Source of the DNA: an uncultured Mediterranea sp. | GTDB taxonomy: Bacteria > Bacteroidota > Bacteroidia > Bacteroidales > Bacteroidaceae | DNA length: 6,891 bases | NCBI GenBank assembly: GCA_946007445.1 | Contig: CAMGAL010000118.1 | Location: forward strand, 1-6,891 | Direction: 5' to 3' | In this document: piece by piece, positions 1 through 6,891 of the stretch | How positions within the stretch are numbered: the stretch's first letter is position 1 | Layout of the letters: each line of letters starts with the position of its first letter | Program-made: the position numbers and the translations under genes | The notes under the pieces: model-generated | What the model saw: the letters and a program-made list of their open reading frames with translations, nothing else | Told to the model about the DNA's origin: nothing | Databases searched by the model: none

Positions 1-468
1 AAGCCGTGTGAGCACATCGGCAAGCAGATGGAGGGTGCCTACAACTACGATGCTGTGGTCAACGTGCAGTGGGCCTTCGGCTATGGATTGAGCTACACTA
101 CCTTTGCCTACAGCAACCTACGTGCCGACAAGAGCACCTTCACCGCCGACGATGTGATCACTCTGACGGTGGACGTGACCAACACGGGCCGCGTGGCCGG
201 CAAGGAGAGCGTCTTGCTTTTCAGCAGCGACCTGGTGGCTTCGCTCACGCCTGACAACCGCCGCTTGCGCCAGTTTGAGAAGATTGAACTTCCGCCGGGC
301 GAGACCCGAACCGTGACCCTGAAGCTGAAGGGCAGCGACCTTGCCTTCGTGGGTTATGACGGACACTGGGTGCTGGAGGCAGGCGACTTCCGGATGCAGG
401 CCGGCAATCAGGTGCTGACCTTGACTTGTGCCGAGACCAAGCGGTGGGAGTCGCCCAATCGGATGTAG
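1..468 (+). CDS. Glycoside hydrolase family 3 (beta-glucosidase-like), C-terminal part
   Basis: This is the last 155 residues of a GH3 glycosidase; the 5' end and both catalytic domains lie outside the window. The frame is open from base 1 and stops with TAG at 466-468. The motif [10 protein letters not shown] (about residues 37-46 of the visible part) is the GH3 signature that leads into the C-terminal fibronectin III-like domain. The rest reads as that beta-sandwich, with [16 protein letters not shown], then a stretch resembling the family's '[15 protein letters not shown]' pattern, then a final strand around [10 protein letters not shown]3 enzymes of this layout usually release glucose or xylose from oligosaccharide ends, commonly in the Bacteroidetes periplasm. 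The substrate cannot be told from this fragment, nor whether it is BglX. A probable terminator lies 66 bases after the stop, so it is likely the last gene of its transcript. Confidence 0.88.
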   Translation, partial: KPCEHIGKQMEGAYNYDAVVNVQWAFGYGLSYTTFAYSNLRADKSTFTADDVITLTVDVTNTGRVAGKESVLLFSSDLVASLTPDNRRLRQFEKIELPPGETRTVTLKLKGSDLAFVGYDGHWVLEAGDFRMQAGNQVLTLTCAETKRWESPNRM

Positions 469-533
469 GCTTCCCACTGATTTCTGCTTGACGGTGTGTT
501 AAAGTTTGTATAGATGTGCAGTATTCGGCCTTC

Positions 534-579
534 CCTCGCATTTATGCTTAAAAACAATAAAAAATGCGAGGCTTGTTTT
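534..579 (+). terminator. Probable intrinsic terminator after the GH3 gene
   Basis: A perfect 10-bp inverted repeat is formed by CCTCGCATTT (534-543) and AAATGCGAGG (562-571). The A-rich loop has 18 bases, and CTTGTTTT follows (572-579). The loop could also pair as TTTAT (541-545) with ATAAA (557-561), giving a longer bulged stem. It sits 66 bases after the GH3 stop and just before the next promoter, as expected of a terminator. The tail is only moderately T-rich and the loop is long, so an operator role is possible. Confidence 0.55.
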
Positions 580-607
580 GCTACTCGCTACTTTGTATGT
601 ACATTTG
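577..607 (+). promoter_or_regulatory. Bacteroides-type promoter for the nigD-like/yip1/smpB/metH operon
   Basis: TTTG at 577-580 is followed after exactly 19 bases by TACATTTG at 600-607. This matches the known Bacteroides primary sigma factor consensus, a -33 TTTG and a -7 TAnnTTTG. Transcription would start near 612-616, leaving a leader of only about 15 bases before the ATG at 629. There is no room for a riboswitch or leader peptide. The -33 box lies inside the T-rich tail of the preceding terminator. Confidence 0.65.
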
Positions 608-628
608 CAAACTCAAAACTGAATAAAA

Positions 629-1372
629 ATGAAAAGATTGAAATGCTTGATGGCAGCCCTTGCCTTGATGATGGGCACGATGATGACTTCTTGTTTGGGC
701 GATAGTGAGACCACCTCTACTTATGATGGTGGTGTGATTGCTACCGTGCGCCAATACATGGGAACCGTGTATTTGTATGGCGATGATGGGACGACCTACT
801 ATCCGACCAACTCAGAGTTCATCCGCATTACCTCTAACGATAATCAGACAAGCTATCCGGAGCGTGTGGAAATCTATTTCAAGTATGCAGATGCTACGCA
901 GGACGCCAATGCGACTACCCGTCAGATTACGATTGTGGCTGCCCGTCAGGTGCTGACCAAGGACCTCTGCAACATGCCTGATACCATTCAGACCCGTGTT
1001 CCTCTGCGTGAGTTGACCTATGCCTACAGCTCTCGAGGCTACATCACGACTTACTTCAGCTTCTACTACGAGAACGGTGGCTATGCCTTCGACCTCTATC
1101 CCGAATCGACTCAGGGCGATGAGGTGACCATGCGCTTGGTGCAGAGCTATGGCAAGGATCAGACGTACGGCCAGAACTACTACATCTACCACTCGTTCCG
1201 TCAGCCTTCGTTTGAAGAGCTGCAGATGCAGTTGGAAGAAAGAGGATTGGAACCTCTCGTACCGGTGCAGGACTCTGTCTATGTAAGAGTAGTAGGCTGG
1301 GGCATGAACGGTCAGGATGTAGAACCTCAAGACAAGAGTTTCTCTCGCTTCCGCATCAGTGCTTTCAATTGA
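629..1372 (+). CDS. NigD-like lipoprotein
   Basis: This 247-residue protein has a lipoprotein signal peptide: basic start MKRLK, a hydrophobic run, and the lipobox MTSC with the lipidated cysteine at residue 22. The mature chain begins CLGDSE; acidic residues close to the cysteine may favour surface export in Bacteroidetes, but no clear export signal is seen. The body is rich in Tyr, Thr and beta-strand-like segments. It resembles NigD-like proteins, which have an N-terminal OB-like domain and a C-terminal beta-sandwich (here roughly residues 35-110 and 125-247). The family is named after a gene in the nigrescin bacteriocin locus of Prevotella nigrescens, and its function is unknown; a bacteriocin role here would be guesswork. 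The ATG at 629 fits the promoter spacing and gives an intact signal peptide. It is probably the first gene of the operon, 32 bases before the yip1-like gene. Confidence 0.82.
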   Translation: MKRLKCLMAALALMMGTMMTSCLGDSETTSTYDGGVIATVRQYMGTVYLYGDDGTTYYPTNSEFIRITSNDNQTSYPERVEIYFKYADATQDANATTRQITIVAARQVLTKDLCNMPDTIQTRVPLRELTYAYSSRGYITTYFSFYYENGGYAFDLYPESTQGDEVTMRLVQSYGKDQTYGQNYYIYHSFRQPSFEELQMQLEERGLEPLVPVQDSVYVRVVGWGMNGQDVEPQDKSFSRFRISAFN

Positions 1373-1404
1373 TGCACACCTGTCTGAAATAATACCTCTG
1401 CTAC

Positions 1405-1980
1405 GTGAACTATAAAGAACTATTTCATATCACCATGCAACTGATTTCCTCCCCGGCGCAGGCCTGGGAGGAAATTCGTTTGCAAGAGGATGGGCGTCAA
1501 GTCTTCACCGGCTTTGTCTATCCTATGATAGGACTGAGTGCGCTGTCGGTCTTCATCGGCTCGCTGCTCGAGCAGGGATGGGGAGGCCCTCAGAGTTTTC
1601 AGTATGCCATGACCCGCTGTTGCGCGTTGGCCGTGGCGCTTTTTGGCGGCTACTTCCTGGCAGCCTATCTCCTCAATCAGCTACGCATGTCGTGGCTGAA
1701 GCAAGAGGATGACTTGTTGCTGGTGCAGCGCTTTGCCGGCTACACACTGTCGGTGACGTTTGTCATACAGATAGCCATCGGCCTGCTGCCCGACTTCAGC
1801 ATCATAGCCAGCCTGCTGCAGTTCTACTTGGTCTATGTGGCCTGGGAGGGATGCCGCTCGCTGCTGCGTGTGGAGGAGAAGACGTTGGTCTCGTTCACAC
1901 TCGTGGCCAGCGTGCTGTTGCTCGTGTGTCCTTGGCTGATACAAATCGTGTTCAACAAGTTGATGGTGATACTCAACTAA
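1405..1980 (+). CDS. Yip1-family inner-membrane protein
   Basis: This 191-residue protein has about five hydrophobic segments, near residues 34-54, 69-91, 109-128, 130-147 and 160-183. A short N-terminal region contains [11 protein letters not shown], the 'SP..W..I' pattern at the start of bacterial Yip1-domain proteins. The bacterial members have no settled function; eukaryotic Yip1 proteins act in membrane traffic, which should not be carried over. The start chosen is GTG at 1405: an in-frame stop at 1390-1392 limits extension upstream, and the only nearby alternative, ATG at 1435, would remove the [10 protein letters not shown] segment just before the SPAQAW motif. It lies 32 bases after the NigD-like gene and 22 bases before smpB, so it is probably co-transcribed with both. 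The family assignment rests on this motif and the topology. Confidence 0.75.
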   Translation: MNYKELFHITMQLISSPAQAWEEIRLQEDGRQVFTGFVYPMIGLSALSVFIGSLLEQGWGGPQSFQYAMTRCCALAVALFGGYFLAAYLLNQLRMSWLKQEDDLLLVQRFAGYTLSVTFVIQIAIGLLPDFSIIASLLQFYLVYVAWEGCRSLLRVEEKTLVSFTLVASVLLLVCPWLIQIVFNKLMVILN

Positions 1981-2002
1981 TCCGAAAGAGAGACGTGAAC
2001 CC

Positions 2003-2455
2003 ATGAAACAACCTGCTATCAATATCAAGAACAAGCGGGCCACCTTCGACTACGAGCTGGTGGATACCTATACGGCCGGCATCGTGCTGACAGGCACCGA
2101 AATCAAGTCCATCCGTCTGGGCAAGGCCAGTCTGGTGGATACCTATTGCTACTTCAACCGCGGAGAGCTCTGGGTGAAGAACATGCATGTGGCTGAATAC
2201 TCCTATGGCTCGTACAACAACCACTTGGCACGCCGCGAGCGCAAGTTGTTGCTTAACCGCAAGGAGCTGGAGAAATTGCAGCGCGGCACGAAGGACCCGG
2301 GCTTCACCATCGTGCCCGTGCGCCTCTTCATCAACGAAAAGGGCTTGGCCAAGGTGGTCGTGGCTCTGGCCAAAGGTAAGAAGCAGTACGACAAGCGGGA
2401 GTCGCTCAAGGAGAAAGACGACAAGCGCGACATGGCACGCATGTTCAAGCGCTGA
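2003..2455 (+). CDS. smpB: SsrA-binding protein SmpB
   Basis: SmpB binds tmRNA (SsrA) and brings it to stalled ribosomes, where the tail of SmpB occupies the empty mRNA channel during trans-translation. The 150-residue protein is close to the family's usual 150-160. Hallmarks are in order: [10 protein letters not shown] (10-19), [16 protein letters not shown] (31-46) in the OB-fold core, [13 protein letters not shown] (77-89) and [10 protein letters not shown] (105-114). The basic C-terminal tail [20 protein letters not shown] (124-143) becomes helical in the ribosome. The ATG at 2003 gives the expected N-terminus and has a weak purine-rich stretch upstream (GAAAGAGAG, 1984-1992). It follows the yip1-like gene by 22 bases and precedes metH by 40. 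No tmRNA gene is seen in the window. Confidence 0.97.
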   Translation: MKQPAINIKNKRATFDYELVDTYTAGIVLTGTEIKSIRLGKASLVDTYCYFNRGELWVKNMHVAEYSYGSYNNHLARRERKLLLNRKELEKLQRGTKDPGFTIVPVRLFINEKGLAKVVVALAKGKKQYDKRESLKEKDDKRDMARMFKR

Positions 2456-2495
2456 CCCCAACGAAAAAACCAACATCATTCTACAGATACATCTT

Positions 2496-5243
2496 ATGCA
2501 GCACATCGAAGAAGCCGTGTTCCAGCGCATCCTCGTCCTGGATGGTGCGATGGGCACGATGATACAGCCCTATCACTTGACGGAAGCCGACTTTCGAGGA
2601 GAACGGCTGGCCCATCTGCCCGGGCTGCTGAAGGGCAACAATGACTTGCTGTGCCTCACCCGGCCGGACATCATCGAAGAGATTCATCGGAAATACTTGG
2701 AGGCGGGTGCCGATATCATTACGACCAATACCTTCAACGCCACAGCTATCAGCCAGGCCGATTATTGTACCGAGCATCTGGTGGCCGACATCAATCGCGA
2801 GGCGGTGCGCATCGCACGCCGACTGGCCAACGAATACACCGCCCGCACTCCGCAGAAGCCCCGTTGGGTAGCCGGATCGGTAGGACCTACCAACAAGACT
2901 TGCTCCCTCAGCCCCGATGTCAATAATCCCGCTTTCCGTGCCATCACGTTCGACCAGTTGTGTCTGGCCTACCGCGAGCAGATGACCGTCTTGTTGCAAG
3001 AGGGAGTGGATGCGTTGCTGATTGAGACTATCTTCGACACGCTGAATGCAAAGGCGGCTCTCTGTGCTGCCGAGGAGGTGATGGCTGAGTTGGGACGGCA
3101 GGTGCCGCTCATGCTCTCGGTCACGGTGTCCGACGTGGCAGGACGTACCCTGTCGGGACAGACTTTGGATGCCTTCTTGGCTTCCATCTATCGTCCGGGC
3201 ATCTTCTCGGTGGGACTGAACTGCTCGTTCGGTGCCCGTCAGCTGAAGCCTTTCCTGGCACAGCTGGCTGCGCGAGCTCCCTTCTTCATCTCGGCTCATC
3301 CCAATGCCGGACTGCCCAACTCGATGGGTCAGTACGACCAGACACCGGAGCAGATGGCGGGGGAGATAGCCGACTATATCCACGATGGATTGGTCAACAT
3401 CATCGGTGGCTGTTGTGGCACGACCGAAGCGTTCATCGAACGGTTTGTGCCGCTGGCAGCAGAGGGACGACCTCATCAGCCGGCTCCCCGTCCCGATGCC
3501 TTGTGGCTCTCCGGATTGGAACTCTTGGAAGTGAAGCCGGAAAACAATTTTGTCAATGTGGGTGAGCGATGCAACGTGGCCGGTTCGCGGAAGTTCTTGC
3601 GGCTGATTAACGAAAAGAAATACGACGAAGCCCTGGGTATAGCCCGCCGACAAGTGGAGGATGGTGCCTTGGTGCTCGATATCAATATGGACGATGGTCT
3701 GCTCGACACTCGCGCCGAGATGGTGAATTTCCTCAATCTCATTGCTTCCGAGCCGGAGATAGCCCGTGTGCCGCTGATGATAGACTCCTCTCAGTGGGAG
3801 GTCATCGAGGCGGGGTTGAAGTGTGTGCAGGGCAAGTGCATCGTCAACTCCATCTCGCTGAAAGAGGGCGAAGAGCGATTCTTGCAACGGGCGCGCGCCA
3901 TCCAACGCTATGGAGCCGCCGTTGTCGTGATGGCTTTCGACGAGCAGGGACAGGCTGACACCTACGAGCGGCGCATTGCTGTGTGTGAGCGAGCCTACCG
4001 CTTACTGGTGGACGAAGTGGGCTTCAATCCGCATGACATCATCTTCGACCCCAATGTCTTGGCCATTGCTACGGGCATGGAGGAGCACAATAACTATGCC
4101 GTCGACTTCATCCGTGCTGCCGGCTGGATCAGAAAGCATCTGCCCGGTTCGCATGTGAGTGGCGGAGTGAGCAACCTCTCTTTTTCATTCCGTGGCAACA
4201 ACTACATCCGTGAGGCGATGCCCGCCGTCTTCCTTTATCACGCCATTCAGGAGGGGATGGATATGGGTATTGTCAATCCAGCCTCCTCGGTTCTCTACAC
4301 GGACATCCCCTGCGACTTGTTGCAGTTGCTGGAGGATGTGGTGCTCAATCGTCGTCCCGATGCAGCCGAGCGTCTGATTGAAGCTGCCCAGCAGTTGAAG
4401 GCCGCTTCCGACAAGGAGAAGGCGCAGCCGGCAGCTGCTGATGTCCACTTGGCTTGGCGCGATGGCTCGGTGGAAGAACGCTTGAAGTATGCGTTGGTGA
4501 AGGGAGTGGGCGACTATCTGGAGACCGACTTGCACGAGGTACTGGACCGCTATCCTCATGCGGTGGACATCATCGAAGGACCGCTGATGGCTGGTATGAA
4601 CTACGTGGGCGACCTCTTTGGGGCTGGCAAGATGTTTTTGCCTCAGGTGGTCAAGACGGCTCGCACTATGAAGCAGGCTGTGGCTTTGCTGCAACCATAT
4701 ATTGAGGCAGAGAAGCAGGGCGGCACATCAGCCGGTAAGGTGCTGCTGGCTACGGTGAAAGGCGATGTGCACGACATCGGCAAGAATATCGTGGCAGTGG
4801 TGATGGCTTGCAATGGCTATGACATCATTGATATGGGCGTGATGGTGCCGGCTGAGGCTATTGTGCAGAAAGCCATTGAGGAGAAGGCGGACATTGTGGG
4901 GCTGAGCGGCCTGATTACTCCTTCGCTCGAAGAGATGGTGCATGTGGCTCAGGAGATGGAGAAAGCCGGTCTGGACATACCGCTGCTGATAGGAGGTGCC
5001 ACGACTTCGCAGATGCATACAGCCTTGAAGATAGCTCCCGTCTACCATGCTCCTGTGCTCTATCTGAAAGATGCCTCGCAAAATGCCACCATGGCTGCCC
5101 GACTGATGAATCCGCGGCAGAAAGCGGAGCTGCAGCAGGAGTTGTCGGAAGTCTACGACGCACTGCGTCGCAAGCGTGCCGAGCGACCGGTGGAGATGGT
5201 ATCGCTGGAAAAGGCTCAACGCAACAAGCTGAACCTGTTTTAG
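2496..5243 (+). CDS. metH: Cobalamin-dependent methionine synthase lacking the reactivation domain
   Basis: MetH moves the methyl group of 5-methyltetrahydrofolate through enzyme-bound cobalamin to homocysteine, making methionine and tetrahydrofolate. The 915-residue chain has the standard modules. The homocysteine domain (about 1-320) has zinc ligands Cys243 in GLNCSFGA and Cys306-Cys307 in GGCCGTT. The folate domain (about 350-610) contains [14 protein letters not shown] from Asn354. The cobalamin cap domain (about 640-740) contains [12 protein letters not shown]. The B12 domain (about 742-880) contains DVHDIG with the cobalt ligand His759, plus Asp757 and Ser810, all at the same numbers as in E. 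coli MetH. The chain ends at the linker [14 protein letters not shown], where E. coli MetH (1227 residues) goes on into the AdoMet-binding reactivation domain; that domain is absent. The ATG at 2496 starts [20 protein letters not shown], the normal N-terminus. The frame stays open upstream into smpB, but only as out-of-frame translation. It is probably the last gene of the operon. Confidence 0.96.
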   Translation: MQHIEEAVFQRILVLDGAMGTMIQPYHLTEADFRGERLAHLPGLLKGNNDLLCLTRPDIIEEIHRKYLEAGADIITTNTFNATAISQADYCTEHLVADINREAVRIARRLANEYTARTPQKPRWVAGSVGPTNKTCSLSPDVNNPAFRAITFDQLCLAYREQMTVLLQEGVDALLIETIFDTLNAKAALCAAEEVMAELGRQVPLMLSVTVSDVAGRTLSGQTLDAFLASIYRPGIFSVGLNCSFGARQLKPFLAQLAARAPFFISAHPNAGLPNSMGQYDQTPEQMAGEIADYIHDGLVNIIGGCCGTTEAFIERFVPLAAEGRPHQPAPRPDALWLSGLELLEVKPENNFVNVGERCNVAGSRKFLRLINEKKYDEALGIARRQVEDGALVLDINMDDGLLDTRAEMVNFLNLIASEPEIARVPLMIDSSQWEVIEAGLKCVQGKCIVNSISLKEGEERFLQRARAIQRYGAAVVVMAFDEQGQADTYERRIAVCERAYRLLVDEVGFNPHDIIFDPNVLAIATGMEEHNNYAVDFIRAAGWIRKHLPGSHVSGGVSNLSFSFRGNNYIREAMPAVFLYHAIQEGMDMGIVNPASSVLYTDIPCDLLQLLEDVVLNRRPDAAERLIEAAQQLKAASDKEKAQPAAADVHLAWRDGSVEERLKYALVKGVGDYLETDLHEVLDRYPHAVDIIEGPLMAGMNYVGDLFGAGKMFLPQVVKTARTMKQAVALLQPYIEAEKQGGTSAGKVLLATVKGDVHDIGKNIVAVVMACNGYDIIDMGVMVPAEAIVQKAIEEKADIVGLSGLITPSLEEMVHVAQEMEKAGLDIPLLIGGATTSQMHTALKIAPVYHAPVLYLKDASQNATMAARLMNPRQKAELQQELSEVYDALRRKRAERPVEMVSLEKAQRNKLNLF

Positions 5244-5266
5244 CGCGTTTGTGCCTCAGTAGTCAG

Positions 5267-5803
5267 TTACTTGAAGAAGGAGAAATGGACGCTGCCGTAG
5301 ACGCGTTGTTCGACGAAGTGCGGGTGCTCTGAAAAGTCGTTCTTCTTGCCATGCTCCAAGACGAAGAGCCCGCCTTCTGCCAACAATTGGTGCTCGAAGA
5401 TGAGGTCGGGTAGGGTAGCCAGCCCCGGCAACTCGTAGGGAGGATCGGCAAAGATAAAGTCGAACTGCTCGTGGCAAGAGCGTACATACTTGAATACGTC
5501 TCCTTTGATAGGCAGGCAACGGGTGGTGCGCACCTCGTCCATGACGTGACAGATGAAGGTGAAGTGGTCGCGGTCTTTCTCCACACTCACCACCTCGCGG
5601 CAGCCGCGCGACACCAATTCAATGCTGATGCTACCGGTGCCGGCAAACAGGTCGAGCGCTCGCGGCTCTTCCTCCTCAAAGTCGAAATAGCCCTGAAGGA
5701 CATTGAACAGATTCTCTTTGGCAAAGTCGGTGGTAGGCCGTGCTTTGAAGGTGTGGGGAACGTCGAAACGACGACGCTTGTAGATTCCGCTAATCACTCG
5801 CAT
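5267..5803 (-). CDS. rsmD: 16S rRNA (guanine966-N2)-methyltransferase RsmD
   Basis: RsmD uses AdoMet to methylate N2 of G966 in 16S rRNA (E. coli numbering) during 30S assembly. The 178-residue protein is a little shorter than E. coli RsmD (198). It opens with MRVISGIYKRRRF and ARPTTDFAKENLFNVL (21-36), typical of the family. It carries the Rossmann-fold AdoMet loop DLFAGTG (51-57) and the catalytic DPPY motif (120-123) of N2-guanine methyltransferases. The start is the ATG at 5803-5801, 10 bases before the upstream DUF3822 gene ends. An open frame extends upstream to 6175, but it lies over DUF3822 in another frame and gives low-complexity residues. The stop is 23 bases from the metH stop on the opposite strand. 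Confidence 0.95.
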   Translation of the reverse strand: MRVISGIYKRRRFDVPHTFKARPTTDFAKENLFNVLQGYFDFEEEEPRALDLFAGTGSISIELVSRGCREVVSVEKDRDHFTFICHVMDEVRTTRCLPIKGDVFKYVRSCHEQFDFIFADPPYELPGLATLPDLIFEHQLLAEGGLFVLEHGKKNDFSEHPHFVEQRVYGSVHFSFFK

Positions 5804-6561
5804 AGATGGATGGATTGAAAGTCCAGAGACTGGGCAGGATTCATGACGTAGACCTGCCGGATGTATTTTCTGAGTTCGGGCAGCAGCTGCTCCTTGCGGG
5901 AGAGGTCGCCGGCCAGATGCAGTTCGTCGCGCTCTTGAGCCAAGTCGAGCTGCTTCCAAATGTATAAGATGAAATAGAGTACGTCCGCCGTTGTGGTGGC
6001 ATCGAAATGGTTGCCAAGCAGGAGGCGGCCACGGTCGTAGGCGTATGCTTCGAAGCCTTGAGGAGCCAGGTGTACATAGAGTTTGCGGCTGTTGCCCAGG
6101 TGGCTCTTGCCGGCAAAGTATTCGATGAGGGGAGTGCTTTGGGCATAGAAACGTGCCTCCGGATAGCTGCTGCACACGAAGTGGTGCACATAGCTGTCTA
6201 TGCCGAATATGACCACCAGATTGCTGCGCTGCAGGATGTTGTACATCACCTGTTCGTGGTCATGGCGGGGATGGTTGTAGTGAAACTGCTCCTCGGCCTG
6301 CTCGTCTTCAAAGAGCTCCAAGGGCAGCAAGGTGAAGCGTTTGCTGCCTACCAGCACCTGAACCTTATGGAAGGGTCGTCCCCACCACTCGAAGCTCTGC
6401 ACAGCCTGCTTCAGATTGGCTGTCAGCGAGAGCGTTTCGTCCGGCTGGTAGTCGGTCTGCAGCAGATCATCATCGCCGAGAGGGGAGGTGATGACAAAAG
6501 AAAATCCATCCGTCCGAAGACGGATGGATAATGTATATTGCTCCGATAGGCTGAAATCCAT
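5794..6561 (-). CDS. DUF3822 family protein
   Basis: The 255-residue protein matches the Bacteroidetes DUF3822 family as I recognise it. It begins with a 'YTLSIRLRTDGFSFVI' segment (9-24), followed by alternating beta strands and helices, including FTLLPLELFEDEQAEEQF (about 76-93), VIFGIDSYVH, and a C-terminal LPELRKYIRQVYVMNP. No signal peptide or membrane segment is seen, so it is probably cytoplasmic. The function is unknown and no catalytic motif could be assigned. Family members are commonly found just before rsmD, and here the two overlap by 10 bases. The ATG (6561-6559) shares its A with the TAA of the upstream gene (TAATG), suggesting coupled translation. Codons 11-22 encode a terminator-like hairpin, listed separately. 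Confidence 0.85.
   Translation of the reverse strand: MDFSLSEQYTLSIRLRTDGFSFVITSPLGDDDLLQTDYQPDETLSLTANLKQAVQSFEWWGRPFHKVQVLVGSKRFTLLPLELFEDEQAEEQFHYNHPRHDHEQVMYNILQRSNLVVIFGIDSYVHHFVCSSYPEARFYAQSTPLIEYFAGKSHLGNSRKLYVHLAPQGFEAYAYDRGRLLLGNHFDATTTADVLYFILYIWKQLDLAQERDELHLAGDLSRKEQLLPELRKYIRQVYVMNPAQSLDFQSIHLCE
6496..6529 (-). terminator. Terminator-like hairpin inside the DUF3822 coding start
   Basis: On the minus strand, ATCCATCCGTC (6529-6519) pairs perfectly with GACGGATGGAT (6514-6504) around the loop TTCG. The loop is closed by a C-G pair, which gives the very stable cUUCGg tetraloop in RNA. TTTTCTTTT (6504-6496) follows at once. An 11-bp stem plus a U-rich tract is the form of an intrinsic terminator, in the same direction as DUF3822 and rsmD. 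It spans nucleotides 33-66 of the DUF3822 frame (codons 11-22). Whether it stops transcription or is a by-product of the codons used is unknown; a translating ribosome would mask it. Confidence 0.5.
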
Positions 6562-6891
6562 TATTCCCAGTTACCGGCGTTGTTGTTGGCTGTCTCCAGA
6601 TCACCAATCTTCAGACCGCAGTACTTGCCCAGCTTGGTCTGCGTGTCCTTCATGTTGATGATTTCCTGTCTGTCCATACCGGCCAGATAGACCTCATACG
6701 GAGTGCGGCATTCGAGCAGGCAGAAGGGAGCACCCGACTTGGCTGTATCGTTGCGGGTTTCCATTTCAAACTGAGTACCGTTGCCGAAGGGCACATATCT
6801 CAGAGAGTCGGCGCAGAAGCCTTTGGGGAAGACGGTGTCGGTAACGGATGCCCACTTCGGGGCTCGCGTGTAGTGGGGGCGGGCGTGGTTG
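6561..6891 (-). CDS. Unrecognised protein, C-terminal 109 residues
   Basis: The minus-strand frame is open from the right edge to TAA at 6563-6561, so this is the 3' end of a longer gene whose start is outside the window. A shorter reading from the GTG at 6794 is possible, but the frame stays open to the edge and gives protein-like sequence there (HYTRAPKWASVTDTVFPKGF), so a longer gene is more likely. The visible part has no membrane helix. It has three cysteines near the middle and end (APFCLLEC and KYCGL), one further upstream in GFCADS, and ends NNNAGNWE. I do not recognise the family or any catalytic motif. Its stop overlaps the DUF3822 start by one base, placing it in the same operon as DUF3822 and rsmD. 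Confidence 0.7.
   Translation of the reverse strand, partial: NHARPHYTRAPKWASVTDTVFPKGFCADSLRYVPFGNGTQFEMETRNDTAKSGAPFCLLECRTPYEVYLAGMDRQEIINMKDTQTKLGKYCGLKIGDLETANNNAGNWE

Noticed and set aside
469..628. A small gene in the gap after the GH3 gene (open frame 514-705, plus)
   Set aside because: It runs through the terminator and promoter into the NigD-like gene in another frame and has no protein-like features.
812..1330. A 172-residue minus-strand open frame opposite the NigD-like gene
   Set aside because: The plus-strand gene has a signal peptide, lipobox and promoter; this frame has none and looks like an antisense shadow.
2424..2453. A broken hairpin at the smpB stop: AGCGC/GCGCT outside ACATG/CATGT
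   Set aside because: The two 5-bp arms are separated by an uneven internal loop and no T-run follows, so it is not a credible terminator between smpB and metH.
2187..2495. A 103-codon upstream extension of the metH frame
   Set aside because: It overlaps smpB in another frame, is rich in Ser, Arg, Thr and Trp with no resemblance to MetH, and the normal MetH N-terminus begins at the ATG at 2496.
2456..2495. A possible cobalamin riboswitch before metH
   Set aside because: The gap is only 40 bases, far too short for a B12 aptamer, and no B12-box-like sequence was seen.
2481..3905. A 474-residue minus-strand open frame opposite metH
   Set aside because: It lies entirely against strongly conserved metH codons, is rich in Gln, His and Arg as antisense shadows are, and has no recognisable domain.
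5804..6175. A 124-codon N-terminal extension of rsmD
   Set aside because: It overlaps DUF3822 in a different frame with shadow-like composition; the conserved RsmD start MRVISGIYK begins at 5803.
6007..6531. A 174-residue plus-strand open frame opposite DUF3822
   Set aside because: DUF3822 on the other strand is a family-level match with coupled neighbours; this frame is rich in Val, Ala and Gln and shows no promoter or motif.

Overview
The window looks like chromosomal DNA from a member of the Bacteroidales, probably Bacteroides, Phocaeicola or a close relative. Three things point there: a NigD-like lipoprotein, a DUF3822 gene joined to rsmD, and a promoter that fits the Bacteroides -33/-7 consensus (TTTG, 19 bases, TAnnTTTG). 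Start codons mostly lack a strong Shine-Dalgarno sequence, as is usual in that group. No mobile element, tRNA, rRNA or CRISPR array was seen.

Layout. Positions 1-468 are the 3' end of a glycoside hydrolase family 3 enzyme gene, with its fibronectin III-like C-terminal domain. The 160-base gap that follows (469-628) holds a probable intrinsic terminator and, overlapping its T-rich tail, a consensus promoter. From this promoter four plus-strand genes run closely spaced: a NigD-like lipoprotein (629-1372), a five-helix Yip1-family membrane protein (1405-1980), smpB (2003-2455) and metH (2496-5243). The gaps between them are 22-40 bases and show no internal promoter or terminator, so they probably form one operon that joins an envelope lipoprotein and a membrane protein to ribosome rescue and methionine synthesis. 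On the minus strand, converging on metH, a second compact operon reads from the right edge: an unrecognised gene (6891-6561, 5' end missing), a DUF3822 gene (6561-5794) and rsmD (5803-5267). These overlap by 1 and 10 bases, so translation is probably coupled.

Two points stand out. First, MetH ends just after its B12-binding domain and linker and has no AdoMet-binding reactivation domain, so an oxidised cofactor would have to be repaired by another protein. Second, the first 22 codons of the DUF3822 gene contain a perfect 11-bp stem with a UUCG loop followed by TTTTCTTTT on the coding strand. That is the form of an intrinsic terminator inside a reading frame, and it could act as a translation-sensitive attenuator of DUF3822 and rsmD. 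Otherwise the window is mostly ordinary housekeeping content.
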